Shown: in pieces, positions 33,001 to 40,508 of the stretch
Numbering within the stretch: the stretch's first letter is position 1
Layout: every line of letters begins with the position of its first letter
Assembly: GCF_964355755.1 (NCBI RefSeq)
Contig: NC_092676.1
Location: forward strand, 9,964,288 to 10,028,287
DNA length: 64,000 bases
From: Antedon mediterranea
Taxonomy: Eukaryota > Echinodermata > Crinoidea > Comatulida > Antedonidae
Direction: 5' to 3'
Made by a program: the position numbers and the translations under genes
The notes under the pieces: model-generated
Told to the model about the DNA's origin: nothing
Seen by the model: only the letters and a program-made list of their open reading frames with translations
Database searches by the model: none

Positions 33001-34154
33001 CCACCTGGTCTTTTGAAACCCGACCTGTTGCCACCCGGCCTTTTGCCACCCGGCTTTTTGCCACTCCCAGCCTTTTGTGATTTCTGAGTATAATTTGCAC
33101 TTCTTAATTAGGCCTGCAATTAAATTAAAATGTTTATGAAACAGAAATCAATGTAGTTTTAATTTTTAGGCTATTCGGAAAGTTTTTAAAGTCACATATC
33201 ATGTTTACCACTTAATGGTTTGTATTTATCTATATATTAGCCCAGAGACGCTACGCTCCTTTGTCGCAATCATCCCAGTTTGTAACAGACCGGGTGGAAA
33301 CTGGGCGGGTTGCAACAGGCCGGGTAGCAACAGGCCGGGTGGCAAATAGCCGGGTGGCAAATAGCCGGGTGGCAAATAGCCTAGTGTGGCAATGGACCGG
33401 GTGGCAAAAGACCGGTTGGCTGAAGGCCCGGTGGCAAAGGGCCGGGTGGCAAAAGTTTGGGTGACAATGGGCCGGGTGGAAAAGGGCCAGGTGGCAACGG
33501 GACTAAACCAGAATCAAGCATAATATACGAGTTGCGTCAAATTATTGAGCAAAATGTTATAAATAAACTTAATTGTTATTATAAATGGTTTTAATGTATT
33601 TTTAGGGCTGGACACAAGAGAAGGTAAAGCTCCATCTAGAAAGATCTATTTTAGTGGATCTAAAAGAGTGCAATTATGTATTTGACATCGAGGACACCAT
33701 GGATGATGTACTACTAATCCAGGGATCTGCAATAAACGCACATTCACGTGATGAGTTATTTGCTCCTTGTGTTATTAACAGAAATGTCCACAGATTACAA
33801 TTTTCACGTGATCAAGAGCCAGAACCAAAATTGATGGTAGTTTTAAACACAGACATTGTAGCGACAGAGTTGGAAGTTGTGACGTCTTGCCTTGATATAC
33901 ATGGAGCAAAATCTGAAACACACAGTCATTTGTGTTCAGAACACAATCTACGGAAAAGATCAAAATCATTGGCTGTTGGAGAAGAAGATGACTTTGTAGA
34001 GAGCAGAATGGATTCAAATCGATTCCGAAACAACAAGATAGCGCCACAACTTTTAAACCACCAGCATCCTCGGAGTCTTGGTCCACTAACTAGAGGAAGT
34101 ATCTCACTTTACACAGAAACACCAAGTATAAGAAAAGACGATGAAATCGTTTAA
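5629..34154 (+). CDS. SLC9C1: Sperm-type Na+/H+ exchanger with voltage sensor and cyclic-nucleotide-binding domain, 19 exons, complete
   Basis: Exons read directly: 5629-5791, 6451-6677, 7043-7208, 7635-7751, 11214-11484, 11579-11722, 16712-16977, 21539-21720, 22031-22186, 22702-22860, 23089-23355, 28982-29170, 29530-29731, 30391-30539, 30799-30924, 31197-31295, 31815-31991, 32490-32627, 33606-34154. They total 3747 nt (1248 residues plus stop). All introns are GT-AG and all phases match. The start ATG follows an in-frame TAA 15 nt upstream. The order NHE core (about 45-455), linker, voltage-sensor-like domain (about 640-790), CNBD (about 925-1060) and C-terminal tail is unique to the SLC9C family. 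In sea urchin sperm this plasma-membrane exchanger is opened by hyperpolarisation, tuned by cAMP, and raises internal pH during motility and chemotaxis; that role is family knowledge. Length is close to known members (about 1200-1300). Exact edges of exons 9, 15 and 18 are the least certain. Confidence 0.93.
7419..7573. mobile_element. MITE, 155 bp, AGCTCTGTCTACAC termini, copy 1
   Basis: The left end AGCTCTGTCTACACTATCAA and the right end are inverted copies of about 21 bp. No ORF. It lies in SLC9C1 intron 3. A second member is at 31003-31121. Confidence 0.75.
9542..9652. repeat. Near-perfect 53-bp-arm hairpin
   Basis: The left arm GACATCCCCTCGGGAATGAT ... CCCGAAG (9542-9593) is repeated inverted at 9600-9652 with a loop of about 6 bases. 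Unit 1 of the surrounding duplication has only the left arm (8679-8735). Confidence 0.8.
10130..10215 (+). mobile_element. tRNA-derived SINE head with A and B boxes
   Basis: GTGGCGCAGCGGTTGAAGC (10142-10160) matches a Pol III A box, and AGTTCAAGATCC (10193-10204) matches a B box about 50 bp later, the spacing of a tRNA. The tandem sister at 9211-9260 keeps the A-box region but has lost the B box. I assign no amino-acid identity; no cloverleaf is convincing enough for a functional tRNA. Confidence 0.6.
10576..10790. repeat. GTGGCCGTATTCACC repeat family, copy A
   Basis: Begins GTGGCCGTATTCACCAATCT and continues with TAAG/CTTA-rich inverted motifs (AAACACTTAAGGGGTATTCA). Copy B at 12173-12920 follows the same order. 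The start resembles termini of Harbinger-like MITEs. A short piece of the same start occurs at 34949-34975. Confidence 0.55.
12173..12920. mobile_element. GTGGCCGTATTCACC repeat, copy B, split by a nested MITE
   Basis: Matches copy A through GGGTAAAAC at about 12325 and resumes at TTAAGGGTAAAAATAATCAT near 12880. The 540-bp intervening element (12334-12877) has inverted ends ATGTATTGTCCCTT / AAGGGACAATACAT. Copy A therefore shows the pre-insertion sequence. Confidence 0.65.
12334..12877. mobile_element. Nested MITE with ATGTATTGTCCCTT termini
   Basis: 14-bp inverted ends, 544 bp, no ORF. It sits inside repeat copy B. Exact edges could extend a few bases to the left (GTATTGAA). Confidence 0.6.
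13516..14115 (+). other. Candidate small spliced transcript in SLC9C1 intron 6
   Basis: A 27-codon frame starts at ATG 13516 (MSAKIVREKKRGCICTSH) and another 27-codon frame starts at 13671 (MAYIQYKRVVVAGPP). A consensus-like donor AAAG/GTAAGC follows near 13785, a TTGCAG acceptor near 14035, and AATAAA near 14098. No protein family is recognised, and these signals could all be chance. Confidence 0.2.
14595..15247 (-). CDS. Candidate small three-exon gene, antisense in SLC9C1 intron 6
   Basis: Minus-strand exons 15215-15247, 14775-14879 and 14595-14651 each have consensus splice sites (GTAGGC donor; CTACAG acceptor; GTAACA donor; TTTCAG acceptor) and join in phase 0 to give 64 residues. The ATG follows an in-frame TGA. 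The middle exon (VYNWSGTMIIDGRDKQMYLL) and last exon (VNRKMPSVLYNRCYLDQA, stop) look protein-like, but I recognise no family. It could instead be the 3' end of a longer gene or a remnant of an inserted element. Confidence 0.35.
15477..15530. repeat. Perfect hairpin around ACCATGGAGTAAAG
   Basis: TATACCATGGAGTAAAGAAT is followed by a short AAT loop and its exact inverse ATTCTTTACTCCATGGTGTAT. A related GGAGTTTACTCCATGG palindrome lies at 13664-13680, so the two may mark one element. Confidence 0.6.
16070..16227 (-). repeat. MITE-like terminal fragment
   Basis: The minus strand begins GGGGCCGGATTTATCAAACT followed by TTAGC/GCTTA inverted motifs, resembling termini of Harbinger-type MITEs. The matching opposite end was not found. 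Confidence 0.35.
16984..17340 (-). mobile_element. 5S-rRNA-derived SINE (SINE3-like)
   Basis: Read on the minus strand, the element starts with a nearly full 5S rRNA sequence (17336 to 17220) and continues with about 150 bp of unique body. It ends with CCTGTTAGTGGCGG, CGCTGTTGGTT and an A/T-rich tail at about 16984. The same tail ends two LINE fragments in the window (2205-3050, 43368-44397), which fits the SINE/LINE partner model. The SINE tail touches the exon 7 donor of SLC9C1 (GTAAGT at 16978) without destroying it. Confidence 0.82.
17220..17336 (-). pseudogene. 5S rRNA-like sequence (promoter head of the SINE)
   Basis: The minus strand contains CACCGGTTCTCGTC, GATCACCGA, AAGCAACGTTGGGCCTGGTT and CTTGGATGGGAGACC, then GGGTGCTGTA; these are the internal control region and conserved stems of animal 5S rRNA. 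The length of about 117 is close to the usual 120. Base changes such as GATATTAAGC, plus fusion to the SINE body, argue against a functional ribosomal gene. Confidence 0.8.
17483..17820. repeat. Dispersed ~320-bp repeat, copy 1 of 3
   Basis: Shares TTTAACCAC-TGATGTAACC, GATCGTGGTATACACTG and GAAAAATACCCGCA blocks with 35134-35450. A third, shorter copy at about 18190-18290 keeps only the AATTAAGTTGAGTTAGATAA part. No ORF. Class unknown. Confidence 0.6.
18190..18290. repeat. Partial copy of the 17483 repeat
   Basis: Covers only the ACTAATTAAGTTGAG to CCCCGAATAGAGG portion, diverged from both longer copies. Confidence 0.45.
18757..18796. repeat. Short hairpin CTAGATGGTACGC
   Basis: A 13-base stem CTAGATGGTACGC and its inverse enclose GAGCGAAGCGA. 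Isolated, with no coding or tail signals. Confidence 0.45.
19442..19890. repeat. C-rich minisatellite, left foldback arm
   Basis: About 20 degenerate units of 15-18 bp, core GGACAACTACCCCCTTAG, with an uninterrupted run of roughly 15 C at about 19683. Units vary by indels, so exact copy number is uncertain. Confidence 0.8.
20535..20922. repeat. Inner inverted repeat around a 22-23-bp minisatellite
   Basis: GGGTGTTTCGAAACTAGAGA at about 20536 is mirrored at about 20902-20921. Between them, units of GAGACCCAAATATACGAAAA GGG type repeat about 12 times (20590-20850). An 84-codon open frame across the array is a product of the repeat and not a gene. Confidence 0.8.
20986..21235. repeat. G-rich minisatellite, right foldback arm
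   Basis: About 14 units, core GGGGGTAGTTGTCCTAA, starting with a run of about 13 G. It is the inverse of the left arm. Closely spaced G-runs are capable of quadruplex folding. Confidence 0.8.
21539..22860 (+). CDS. SLC9C1: SLC9C1 exons 8-10: cytosolic linker between exchanger and voltage sensor
   Basis: Three exons (21539-21720, 22031-22186, 22702-22860) encode about 165 mainly charged residues joining the exchanger core to the voltage-sensor module. Exon 8 is helix-like (AMANAVKKVMETQSRT). Exon 9 contains a short CPSCKT motif followed by EEARLRMLKAER, and exon 10 begins SYWKQFEHGMLSREATRVL; this order resembles the cysteine-pair then WKQFE-GML stretch I recall from SLC9C proteins. Exon 9 is assigned a GTACCG donor at 22187, a weak match to consensus; it keeps phase 0 with exon 10. 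A repeat copy (22205-22625) occupies most of the following intron. Confidence 0.88.
22205..22625. repeat. Dispersed repeat with inner hairpin, copy 1
   Basis: Shares ACAAATAATGA-TGTTTATGAGTGC, the inverted GGTACAAATAAT / ATTTGTACC pair, AACGATCGGTAAATAGT and GACAGGAATTTAT with 29948-30251. This copy has an extra segment of about 100 bp (22410-22510). Both copies lie in introns of SLC9C1. Confidence 0.6.
23089..29731 (+). CDS. SLC9C1: SLC9C1 exons 11-13: four-helix voltage-sensor-like domain
   Basis: Exon 11 (23089-23355) encodes a basic lead-in, S1 (FELFIYFVIFANMVPIIL) and S2 (FIFMSIYILEAMIK). Exon 12 (28982-29170) encodes S3 (FDLLIILVSIIDIVI) and most of S4, KIPKLFRTFRSLRMLRLVK, which has seven basic residues at every third position. 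The final S4 residues ALIPR start exon 13 (29530-29731). The regular spacing is the hallmark of a true voltage-sensing helix and is what separates SLC9C from other SLC9 exchangers. The 5.6-kb intron between exons 11 and 12 contains a LINE with a foldback transposon inside it, so the sensor is split across the most repeat-loaded intron of the gene. Confidence 0.92.
23979..24020. repeat. (TA)n microsatellite
   Basis: About 20 TA dinucleotides in a row. Confidence 0.9.
24372..24405. repeat. (AAGAT)n LINE-tail microsatellite
   Basis: Five units of TAAGA/AGATA at the 3' boundary of the LINE; on the minus strand this is its TATCT tail. Confidence 0.8.
24525..27232. mobile_element. Foldback DNA transposon with ~1.15-kb inverted arms
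   Basis: Left arm 24525-25674 and right arm 26020-27232 are near-identical inverted copies, beginning TAGTCCAGTAAAATATCACC and ending with its inverse. The central 345 bp is unique. The junction lies inside the LINE 3' region; TA (or TAT) occurs on both sides and fits a 2- or 3-bp target duplication. The inner arms and loop carry degraded coding sequence (see 25653-25997), so the arms seem to have grown over part of the transposon gene. Confidence 0.82.
25653..25997 (+). pseudogene. Degraded transposon-associated protein fragment
   Basis: The frame contains GLHAFTKCSTTSAFKGKGKL followed by KAIKLVEKYPKFEEVFKKVG. This resembles, from memory, a widespread uncharacterised family in invertebrate genomes with a G-x-H-A-F/Y-T-G-C-D motif; here the GCD is changed to KCS. 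A further piece at 26253-26350 (PKPQDNNGWCVGDNDLLGP) fits the C-terminal part of such proteins and is repeated inverted in the left arm. Function unknown; I infer a link to transposition from position only. Confidence 0.4.
27233..28783 (-). pseudogene. LINE reverse transcriptase (partial, CR1/Rex-like)
   Basis: About 515 codons of uninterrupted RT. Visible motifs: AAGPDRIPPRVLK at the fingers, FDFQSAFNTIQ (catalytic motif A), GVPQGTVNAPKLYSLYTADY (motif B), KFADDTSTIGLI (motif C with the Asp-Asp pair), YLGIVFNDKLSW, and the usual C-terminal phrase SFIPSGIIQYN. Shortly after that phrase the frame runs into the left end of the foldback transposon, which adds about 35 foreign codons before a stop. 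The N-terminal endonuclease is absent. Frame integrity suggests a fairly young insertion. Confidence 0.85.
29413..29440. repeat. (AC)n microsatellite
   Basis: About 11 AC units in SLC9C1 intron 12. Confidence 0.8.
29948..30251. repeat. Dispersed repeat with inner hairpin, copy 2
   Basis: Partner of 22205-22625. Here the inner hairpin is nearly complete: GGTACAAATAATGGCAC ... GTGCCATTATTTGTACC-like arms, with a second stem GGTTATATCAAC / GTTGATATAACC in the middle. Confidence 0.65.
30391..34154 (+). CDS. SLC9C1: SLC9C1 exons 14-19: C-linker, cyclic-nucleotide-binding domain and tail
   Basis: Exon 14 (HPGIAVSVKTRQAIRTVLN) and exon 15 (proline run SIPPPPPEF, then LLKNVAWLEGD) form the linker. 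Exons 16-18 make the CNBD: HYDFGEVIIKQGEKPNGIYL, VSGMIK, then the phosphate-binding cassette GEMGLLTGKPRNATV in exon 17, which keeps the glycine-glutamate and the arginine used to hold the cyclic nucleotide phosphate in this fold. Exon 18 has SLESRLWRVCGIRIA. Exon 19 (33606-34154) is a 182-residue polar C-terminal tail ending at TAA 34152-34154. Acceptors of exons 14, 15, 17 and 18 read AAG rather than CAG/TAG, so their exact starts rest on phase and family likeness. Confidence 0.88.
31003..31121. mobile_element. MITE, 119 bp, AGCTCTGT termini, copy 2
   Basis: Same ends as 7419-7573 (AGCTCTGTTTACACTTTCAA and its inverse), with a shorter centre. SLC9C1 intron 15. Confidence 0.7.
32935..33505. 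mobile_element. Second foldback-like pair of opposed minisatellites
   Basis: Left array 32935-33080 (units like GTTGCCACCCGGCCTTTT) and right array 33275-33505 (units like GGCCGGGTGGCAAAA) are inverse in sequence and separated by about 190 bp of unique DNA. Unit length is about 15-18 bp. No flanking direct repeat was identified. It lies in SLC9C1 intron 18. Architecture matches 19422-21260 although the unit sequence is different. Confidence 0.65.
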
Positions 34155-34260
34155 AAAGATCTGAACAGTAAATATTAATGTAAAAGCCTACTGTGGGAAG
34201 TTAATTTATAAAATACACAATTTATTTTTAATGTTGTAAAGTAGGCCTACTAAAAGAATC

Positions 34261-34266
34261 AATAAA
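34261..34266 (+). terminator. Candidate polyadenylation signal of SLC9C1
   Basis: AATAAA lies 107 bases after the SLC9C1 stop codon, in AT-rich DNA with no further coding signal. It is the first canonical hexamer downstream. No transcript evidence is available. Confidence 0.5.
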
Positions 34267-34269
34267 AAT

Positions 34270-36392
34270 ATATATTCTGTGATAGTTTACTTCAATGTAT
34301 TTACTGTACTTGCATCTACACTATAGATAAAATGACAATGTTCGCAAACTTCAAAAAAAAGAAAACACACATTTAGTAAAAGATGATAGACTAGAAACAA
34401 TAATGGTAATATCATTATTCATGGGGAGACAACTAAAATGCATTCGTCATTGTTGTCTAAAGGAATCTTTAATTGTCTAATGTAACCTCTGTTAATACTA
34501 AAATGCCAGGCTGAGCAAAATTAGTCTGTTTTCAACACTTTAACCAAAGCTGGTCCTGTAATTGATTAATTATTTGGCGTACAATAGAATGTGTCACACT
34601 CCAATATACAGTACCATCAATTTATAGGCGGGGTATTATGCAGAAATAGTCAATGGTTTATATAATAAAATAGTTTTTTTGTAAAGAATTAGTTTAGATC
34701 CTAATGGTACTACAACATTCAATTTGCTTTCTCAAGTAGTAGACTGTTGATATAGGTTACAGTCTGTTAATACGTCACCTTGGTGTTTTTTAGAGCGCTG
34801 TGTTTTGTTGCGACAATAATATCTCTATGGTAAGTAGTTTTGTTGGCGAATGGTGTATATCAGGGAGGCTTCCTTAATGTGTATAAATGAAGAATTTTTT
34901 TTTGATATAGTGAGTACGTTTGTCGGCGGCTGTACGAGGAAGGTTATGTGGCCGTATTCACCAACCTCACAGTTTTCCGTTTGATCACTGCAGGTAAACA
35001 AGTTTTTGTATGCTGCTGTGTTGATGGAACAAACGTTCCATTTTCAAATCGTTAAAGTTTAAAATAAATAACGATAAAATTGATTGAGCCAGACCGCAAA
35101 TATTCGCTCATTTTTACGCGATCTTCGATGGTTTTAACCACTTGATGTAACCGTGTTTACTAATTAAATTGAGTGAGATAATTAGTTATTGACAATTTAA
35201 ACTAATTCAGGTTGAACGATTTGCCCCAAATAGGGTTTTTTCCGATCGTGGTATACACTGCCCAATAGATGTCCATCTTGAAAAATACCCGCACACATAA
35301 TTCGAGGATGCTTCTCATTTACCAATCTCCTTATACAATAATTGTTTTTAATGGCTGGAAACCTGTTATATAGCTCCAGTACTGCAGCAGCATGTTAAGG
35401 ACAGACCGACCGACAAAACTATTTTAATAGATTTTATATACGTTAAAACACCCCTATTGATCGATAAATTTATACATAAATCATTATTTTTGATGCGCAA
35501 ATTTCTTACTGAGTGCGGGTACTGTTAGATATATAATAGACTAGGCATTTCGTTTTAAAAGCAAAAAAACATGTTTTAAGGTAATTTTGTGGTGCAGAAT
35601 TCAAATGTAACTGGATCAATTTTTAGATCTTCACCCTTAAAATGTGAAAAACAAAATGGCCGCCATTTCAGACTCATTTTGGCTTATAACTTAACTTTTA
35701 AGTGACGTAGCAAGTTAAAAAAGATGTCTATACCTATGTTTTATGATACTGAAGATTCCAAATATATCGTTATTAAAAAGTTGTAAATATTCTTTTTTAG
35801 CCGCCATGTTGAAATCCAAGATGGCCACTATTTACAACGTATTTTGGCTTATAACTTGATAATAAAATAACACATTCAAAAACAAATTTGAAAACAAAAA
35901 CAAAATCAACAAGCGAGCGGCGTTTTTTTGTAAGAAATATTTCTTGTTCTAAAATGTATTATACATAACCAATCTGTATATAATTATAGGTGGCGCTGCG
36001 TGGACGGTAGGTGGCGCTGAGTGGTTGCTAGGCAACCAAAAAATGTGTTTAACCTGCCTGAGTGACTTCACCAATGGTTTGGAATAGTCTTATTGAAGTA
36101 GTCATTTTAAAATTTAATTTTGTTTGTTTTTGGTTTGCCACCAACCACGCAGTGCCATCTATCGTTGTGATGTCACACCGCAGAACTTTATACATTTTAT
36201 AAAGTACATGTTATATTCTGTATATGCTGTGTTTGTTTTTCCTTTTTTCCTTTTTTTTCTTTTAAAAATATTTAATATTCTATCAATGGTATAATACATC
36301 AGTTAAGTAATACACTATTGACTTATACAACATTGTTTTATGAATGATTGAATTATGGTTCAACTGCACATATTAACGTACTATCAGGTATT
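34270..36392. other. Intergenic DNA between SLC9C1 and the Gypsy element
   Basis: Holds a repeat copy (35134-35450), a GTGGCCGTATTCACC fragment (34949-34975) and a 35990-36060 stretch with repeated GGTGGCGCTG words. Nothing coding is supported. Confidence 0.45.
35134..35450. repeat. Dispersed ~320-bp repeat, copy 2
   Basis: Diverged partner of 17483-17820; shares TTTACTAATTAAATTGAGT, ACGATTTGCCCCAAATAGGG and TCGTGGTATACACTG. Confidence 0.6.
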
Positions 36393-36397
36393 ACAGA

Positions 36398-36518
36398 TGT
36401 AGTGTATTGACCACATACATCATACTGTAAATAGTTATGCTGCCCTCTGTTGTTCATTAAAGTAATCTCTCTCTATAAAATGGATACCGAGCCTGAGTCA
36501 TGTGTATGATACATCACA
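36398..36518 (+). repeat. 5' LTR (121 bp)
   Basis: Starts TGTAGTGTATTGACCACATA and ends GATACATCACA; no base differs from the 3' copy. Contains TATAAAA at about 36474. Confidence 0.95.
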
Positions 36519-36610
36519 ATTGGTGACGAGAATATAACGGAAAGCGCGTCATAAGAAGATTAATCTGTGGGTAAGAATATTCAATAGTTAATATTCTACA
36601 ATCTGCTAAG

Positions 36611-37168
36611 ATGAGTACTATAATTGGTAGACTCGATCCGTATGACGGCGAGGCAGAGGACTGGGCCTCCTATGTGGAAAGGTTAGAGGCATATTTCATG
36701 GCAAACGGCGTGGATGACGACAAGCGTGTACCTACGTTACTCAGCTTGATAGGGCCTAAGACTTACGGTCTTCTGAAGAACTTAGTAGCACCTGATTTAC
36801 CATCAACCAAAACATTTCCGGAACTTGTGGATTCGTTGGAAAGGCATCTGAGTCCTAAACCTCTAGTTATAGCTGAAAGATTCAGGTTTCACAAACGTGA
36901 GCAGCATGAAGGTGAAACAATCCAGGCCTATTTAGCGGATTTACGACGCCTCACCAAACACTGTGAATTTGGAGCACAGCTAAATGACGCCCTGCGGGAT
37001 CGTCTTGTTTGCGGAATTAGGTCAGGCAGTATACAAAAAAGACTGTTGGCTGAGGCAAAGCTTACATTAGCGAAAGCGCTACAAATGGCAGTTGCTATGG
37101 AAACTGCAACGAAGGATGCTTCGCTACTACAACAACAGTTTAAAGGGGGGGTTCCGGGTTTAAAATGA
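36611..37168 (+). pseudogene. Gypsy gag, truncated by insertion
   Basis: Codes for a retrotransposon capsid-type protein: MSTIIGRLDPYDGEAEDWAS start, then FRFHKREQHEGETIQAYLAD and LRDRLVCGIRSG, motifs typical of Gypsy gag near the capsid C-terminus. The native frame is open to TTAA at 37140; the last nine codons before the stop come from the inserted DNA element. The zinc-knuckle part resumes at 38727 in a compatible frame. It would form the retrotransposon particle in the cytoplasm. Confidence 0.85.
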
Positions 37169-38722
37169 ATAGTAAAAAATGTAAAATATATTTGTTTGTC
37201 TCTTGAACGGTAAAAGTTTCAATTTATATAAGCGCCCAGTGAAGCAGAACGAAGGCTGTGAAATCAGGCCAGATTACAAGTGCAGCTACGGCAAAATCAC
37301 ACTGTGGTTACAAAATAGGAAATTCGTGAAATGGTCCATCTTCCGACGACTCGTTATCATAAACCATATCAATTACTTTTGTAAAATTATACTTATCTGA
37401 TGTAATTTTAGTTGGTCTTCCCATTTATAAAGTCAATTTTTTATGAAAATTCATCAAAACAGTGAAAAATTAGATATGTTTGCACTTTACGTTTGCCGAT
37501 TTTCGCACCGACTTAGGGAAAAATCAAAATCAATGAAGCGTAACGTATACTGTACATTCCTGCTGAGGATCGAGCGAGACGACGATATACACGTGCTCTC
37601 TCTGCTGCCCATGCCTGGCATCGTCACGTGATAAGCAGATACAACAATACCAAACTGGTCGGGTCGAGTATACCCCGTCTATAATCACAACATGAACGAT
37701 GTACAGTATTTGATTGAAGGTCGACTTGACCTACCGGAATGGTATAGATAATATAGCTCGAATGAGAGAGTTGGAATATTTGTGTAGTGCAGCCTATAGT
37801 AAAAGGCCTGGTAGTATCAATTCGCATAGGGTCTACTACACTAGCTAGCTCAATTTTTAACTGGGCCGGATCGGCTAGGTCTCCTTCCTACTACCTGGTC
37901 TACTTGCTTGATGCATGAGTATCCGCTTTTTTGGAGAGTAAACTAAGCCTATTTTATTTTAGGCCTACTTAGACGATCGGGACACCATACGTGTGGACGG
38001 CGATCGGACCTTGTTTTGCTTCAATATTTACAGCCGATTTTGTAGAACGTTTTAGGTTTAGATTGTTTAGGAGTTTGGTTGATAGTAGGATGGGTTTTGT
38101 TATTTATGGGCCAATCGTCTAGTAGTAGGCTAGCTAGGCCCATGGGCCCCATTGTTTTAACGTAGCCATCGTGGCATGGAATCCCTAGTCAGAATGGCTC
38201 TCGCCCATATTATTATTAGGCTAGGCCTAGAGTAGTATTGTACGTGAAGCCGATAATACGATCTGTACTATAGAGGTATAAAAATAGTATAATTTATGAC
38301 TCCGTATCTGTACTAAATTTTGTATTTCATTAAATGTCAAATAAATATATGCTACTACTGTTATTATTACACTTTAGGCCTAGCTTAGAAAATCTACAAA
38401 AAATGTATTTCACAATGATCGGGTGGTCGTCGTTTGACAGGGGAGAGAGATGTAAATTAGTTGACAAACACAACGTACATGACGTCGTGAGTTTGGAATC
38501 CACTGGTGACGTGATTTTGTGAATATCTCATGAATATTAATGAGCTTCCCTAAGCTGCTGAAAAACAGACTTTCCATGAATTTACCCTAAAATGTATATG
38601 AAATTTAATTTTTTTAATTTCTCGTTATTACTTCTTCATTCTGACATGTCTATATTGTTATAATATTTTTTATTTAATAAATAAACGATATTTAAAAGCA
38701 ATTTTAAACCCAGAATCCCCCT
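37144..38722. mobile_element. TTAA-flanked DNA transposon inserted in gag (1579 bp)
   Basis: Inverted ends AGGGGGGGTTCCGGGTTTAA / AGGGGGATTCTGGGTTTAAA (about 22 bp, few mismatches) are flanked by TTAA on each side (37140-37143, 38723-38726). TTAA duplications are used by piggyBac and Kolobok families; the AGGGG-type end favours Kolobok, as inference. The interior has only short frames and no transposase, so it is non-autonomous. The centre (38100-38230) is rich in TAGGCCTAG words. Its presence inside a retroelement with identical LTRs makes the insertion recent. Confidence 0.85.
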
Positions 38723-38745
38723 TTAAAGAAGAACCACAGAGTACT

Positions 38746-40479
38746 GTGAACAAGATAAACGTGAAACACTATAATAAGCAGCAATTATGTTATCGCTGCA
38801 ACAAGGGTGGTCATAAGGCAAACGACTGCCGGTACAAAGAAGTTGAGTGCCATAACTGTAAAAAGAAGGGACATATCAAGGCTGCATGCCGGAGTAAATC
38901 AAAACAAACACCACACCAAACTAAGAAGGGTAAGCGAGTGAATGTTGTTGATGAAGTTGAAGACAACCTTCTAGCCATGATGTATGTTAATAATGTAGAC
39001 GTTGGGAAATCAGTGAAGATAAAACCAACGATAGATAATATCCCATTGGACATGATAGTGGATACTGGCAGTGCACTCTCGTTGATTTCGACAGAAGATT
39101 TTGAGAAATATTTTAGGAATACAGACTTGTTGCCGACCAAAGTTCAACTTAGAACTTATACTGGAGAAGAAGTAAAGACAAAAGGGTATTTGAAGGCCAA
39201 AGTAGAATACAACGGACAGAAACACGATGGAAAACTATATGTAGTAGAAAGAGGTGGACCCCCGTTGTTTGGTCGTCAGTGGTTGACACATATCAAGTTA
39301 GACTGGGCCAGCATCTTCACAGTGAAGGCTGACCACAACAAAGCTGATGTACCAGCAATACTGAATAAATTTCCAAAACTCTTTAACAAAATTGGAAAGG
39401 TGAATGGGGTAAAAGGTAAACTTACCTTACAGGATGGAGCACAACCAGTTTTTATTAAGGCAAGGAATGTACCATATGCACTTCGACCTGCAGTTGAAGC
39501 CGAATTAAGGAACCTCGAGAGTCAGGGAATCATCACCCCGATTCAAACTAGTGATTGGGCAACCCCAATAGTGCCTGTACCAAAAAGTAATGGAGATGTC
39601 AGGTTGTGTGGAGACTACAAAGTTACAGTAAATCCAAAGTTAAAAGTGGACTGCTACCCTCTTCCAAGAATCGAGGATGTTTTCGCAACCTTAGCGGGTG
39701 GACAGAAGTTCACCAAACTAGATTTGAAACAAGCATATTTACATTTAGAGATGGAAGAAGAATCCAGAAACATGCTGACCATAAATACACACAAAGGGCT
39801 ATTCCAGTTTAATCGACTAGCGTATGGCATTGCATCTGCTCCTGCCATATGGCAGCGGACCATGGAACAAATCCTGAATGGTATTCCGGGAGTCCAGTGT
39901 CTACTTGATGACATGATTATTACTGGCACTACTCATGAAGAACATTTAAGGAATCTAGAAAAAGTATTAAAGGTTCTCAGTGATAGAGGACTGTACCTCA
40001 ATGACAAGAAGTGTGAATTCTTCAAAGAAAAGGTCGTTTTTTGTGGTCATGTGATAGATAAAAATGGATTACATAAAACTGAGGACAAGATTGAAGCTGT
40101 TAGAAATGCTCCCAAACCTACAACCGTAAGTGAACTCAGATCATTCTTGGGATTGATCCACTATTACCATCGATTCCTGAAAGACTTAGCTACAGAAATT
40201 CATCCGTTGAATAAACTGTTAGAGAAAAAGGAAAAATGGACATGGACAAAGGATTGCGAGATGGCGTTTAATAAAGCCAAACAACTTGTGACTGCAGATA
40301 ATGTGTTAACACATTATGACCCAACATTGCCTGTTAAGCTAGCTACAGATGCTTCTCCATATGGCTTAGGAGCCATATTGTCACACAACATTGATGGAGT
40401 CGAACGACCAATCGCCTATGCATCGAGGACCTTGAGCGCAGCGGAGAAGAATTACTCTCACATTGAGCTCTTGGCATAG
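38746..40479 (+). pseudogene. Gypsy gag-pol: zinc knuckles, protease, RT, start of RNase H
   Basis: Two CCHC knuckles (CYRCNKGGHKANDC and CHNCKKKGHIKAAC), an aspartic protease (MIVDTGSALSLIS, then PPLFGRQWL), reverse transcriptase (VPVPKSNGDVRLCGDYK, FTKLDLKQAYLHLEME, and the catalytic LLDDMIITG), and the beginning of RNase H (LATDASPYGLGAIL). The frame stays open upstream to the TTAA junction. It ends at a TAG (40477-40479) inside RNase H; the rest continues from 40509 in another frame, consistent with a one-base loss. Closest in style to Mag/K02A2.6-like Gypsy elements. Confidence 0.9.
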
Positions 40480-40508
40480 TATGGGGAGTAAAGAAATTTA
40501 CCAGTTAC

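Noticed and set aside
33261-33464. 67-codon frame with GRVATGRVA repeats
   Set aside because: Translation of the GGCCGGGTGGCAAAA minisatellite.
38811-39140. Minus-strand 109-codon frame
   Set aside because: Shadow of the Gypsy zinc-knuckle and protease coding sequence.
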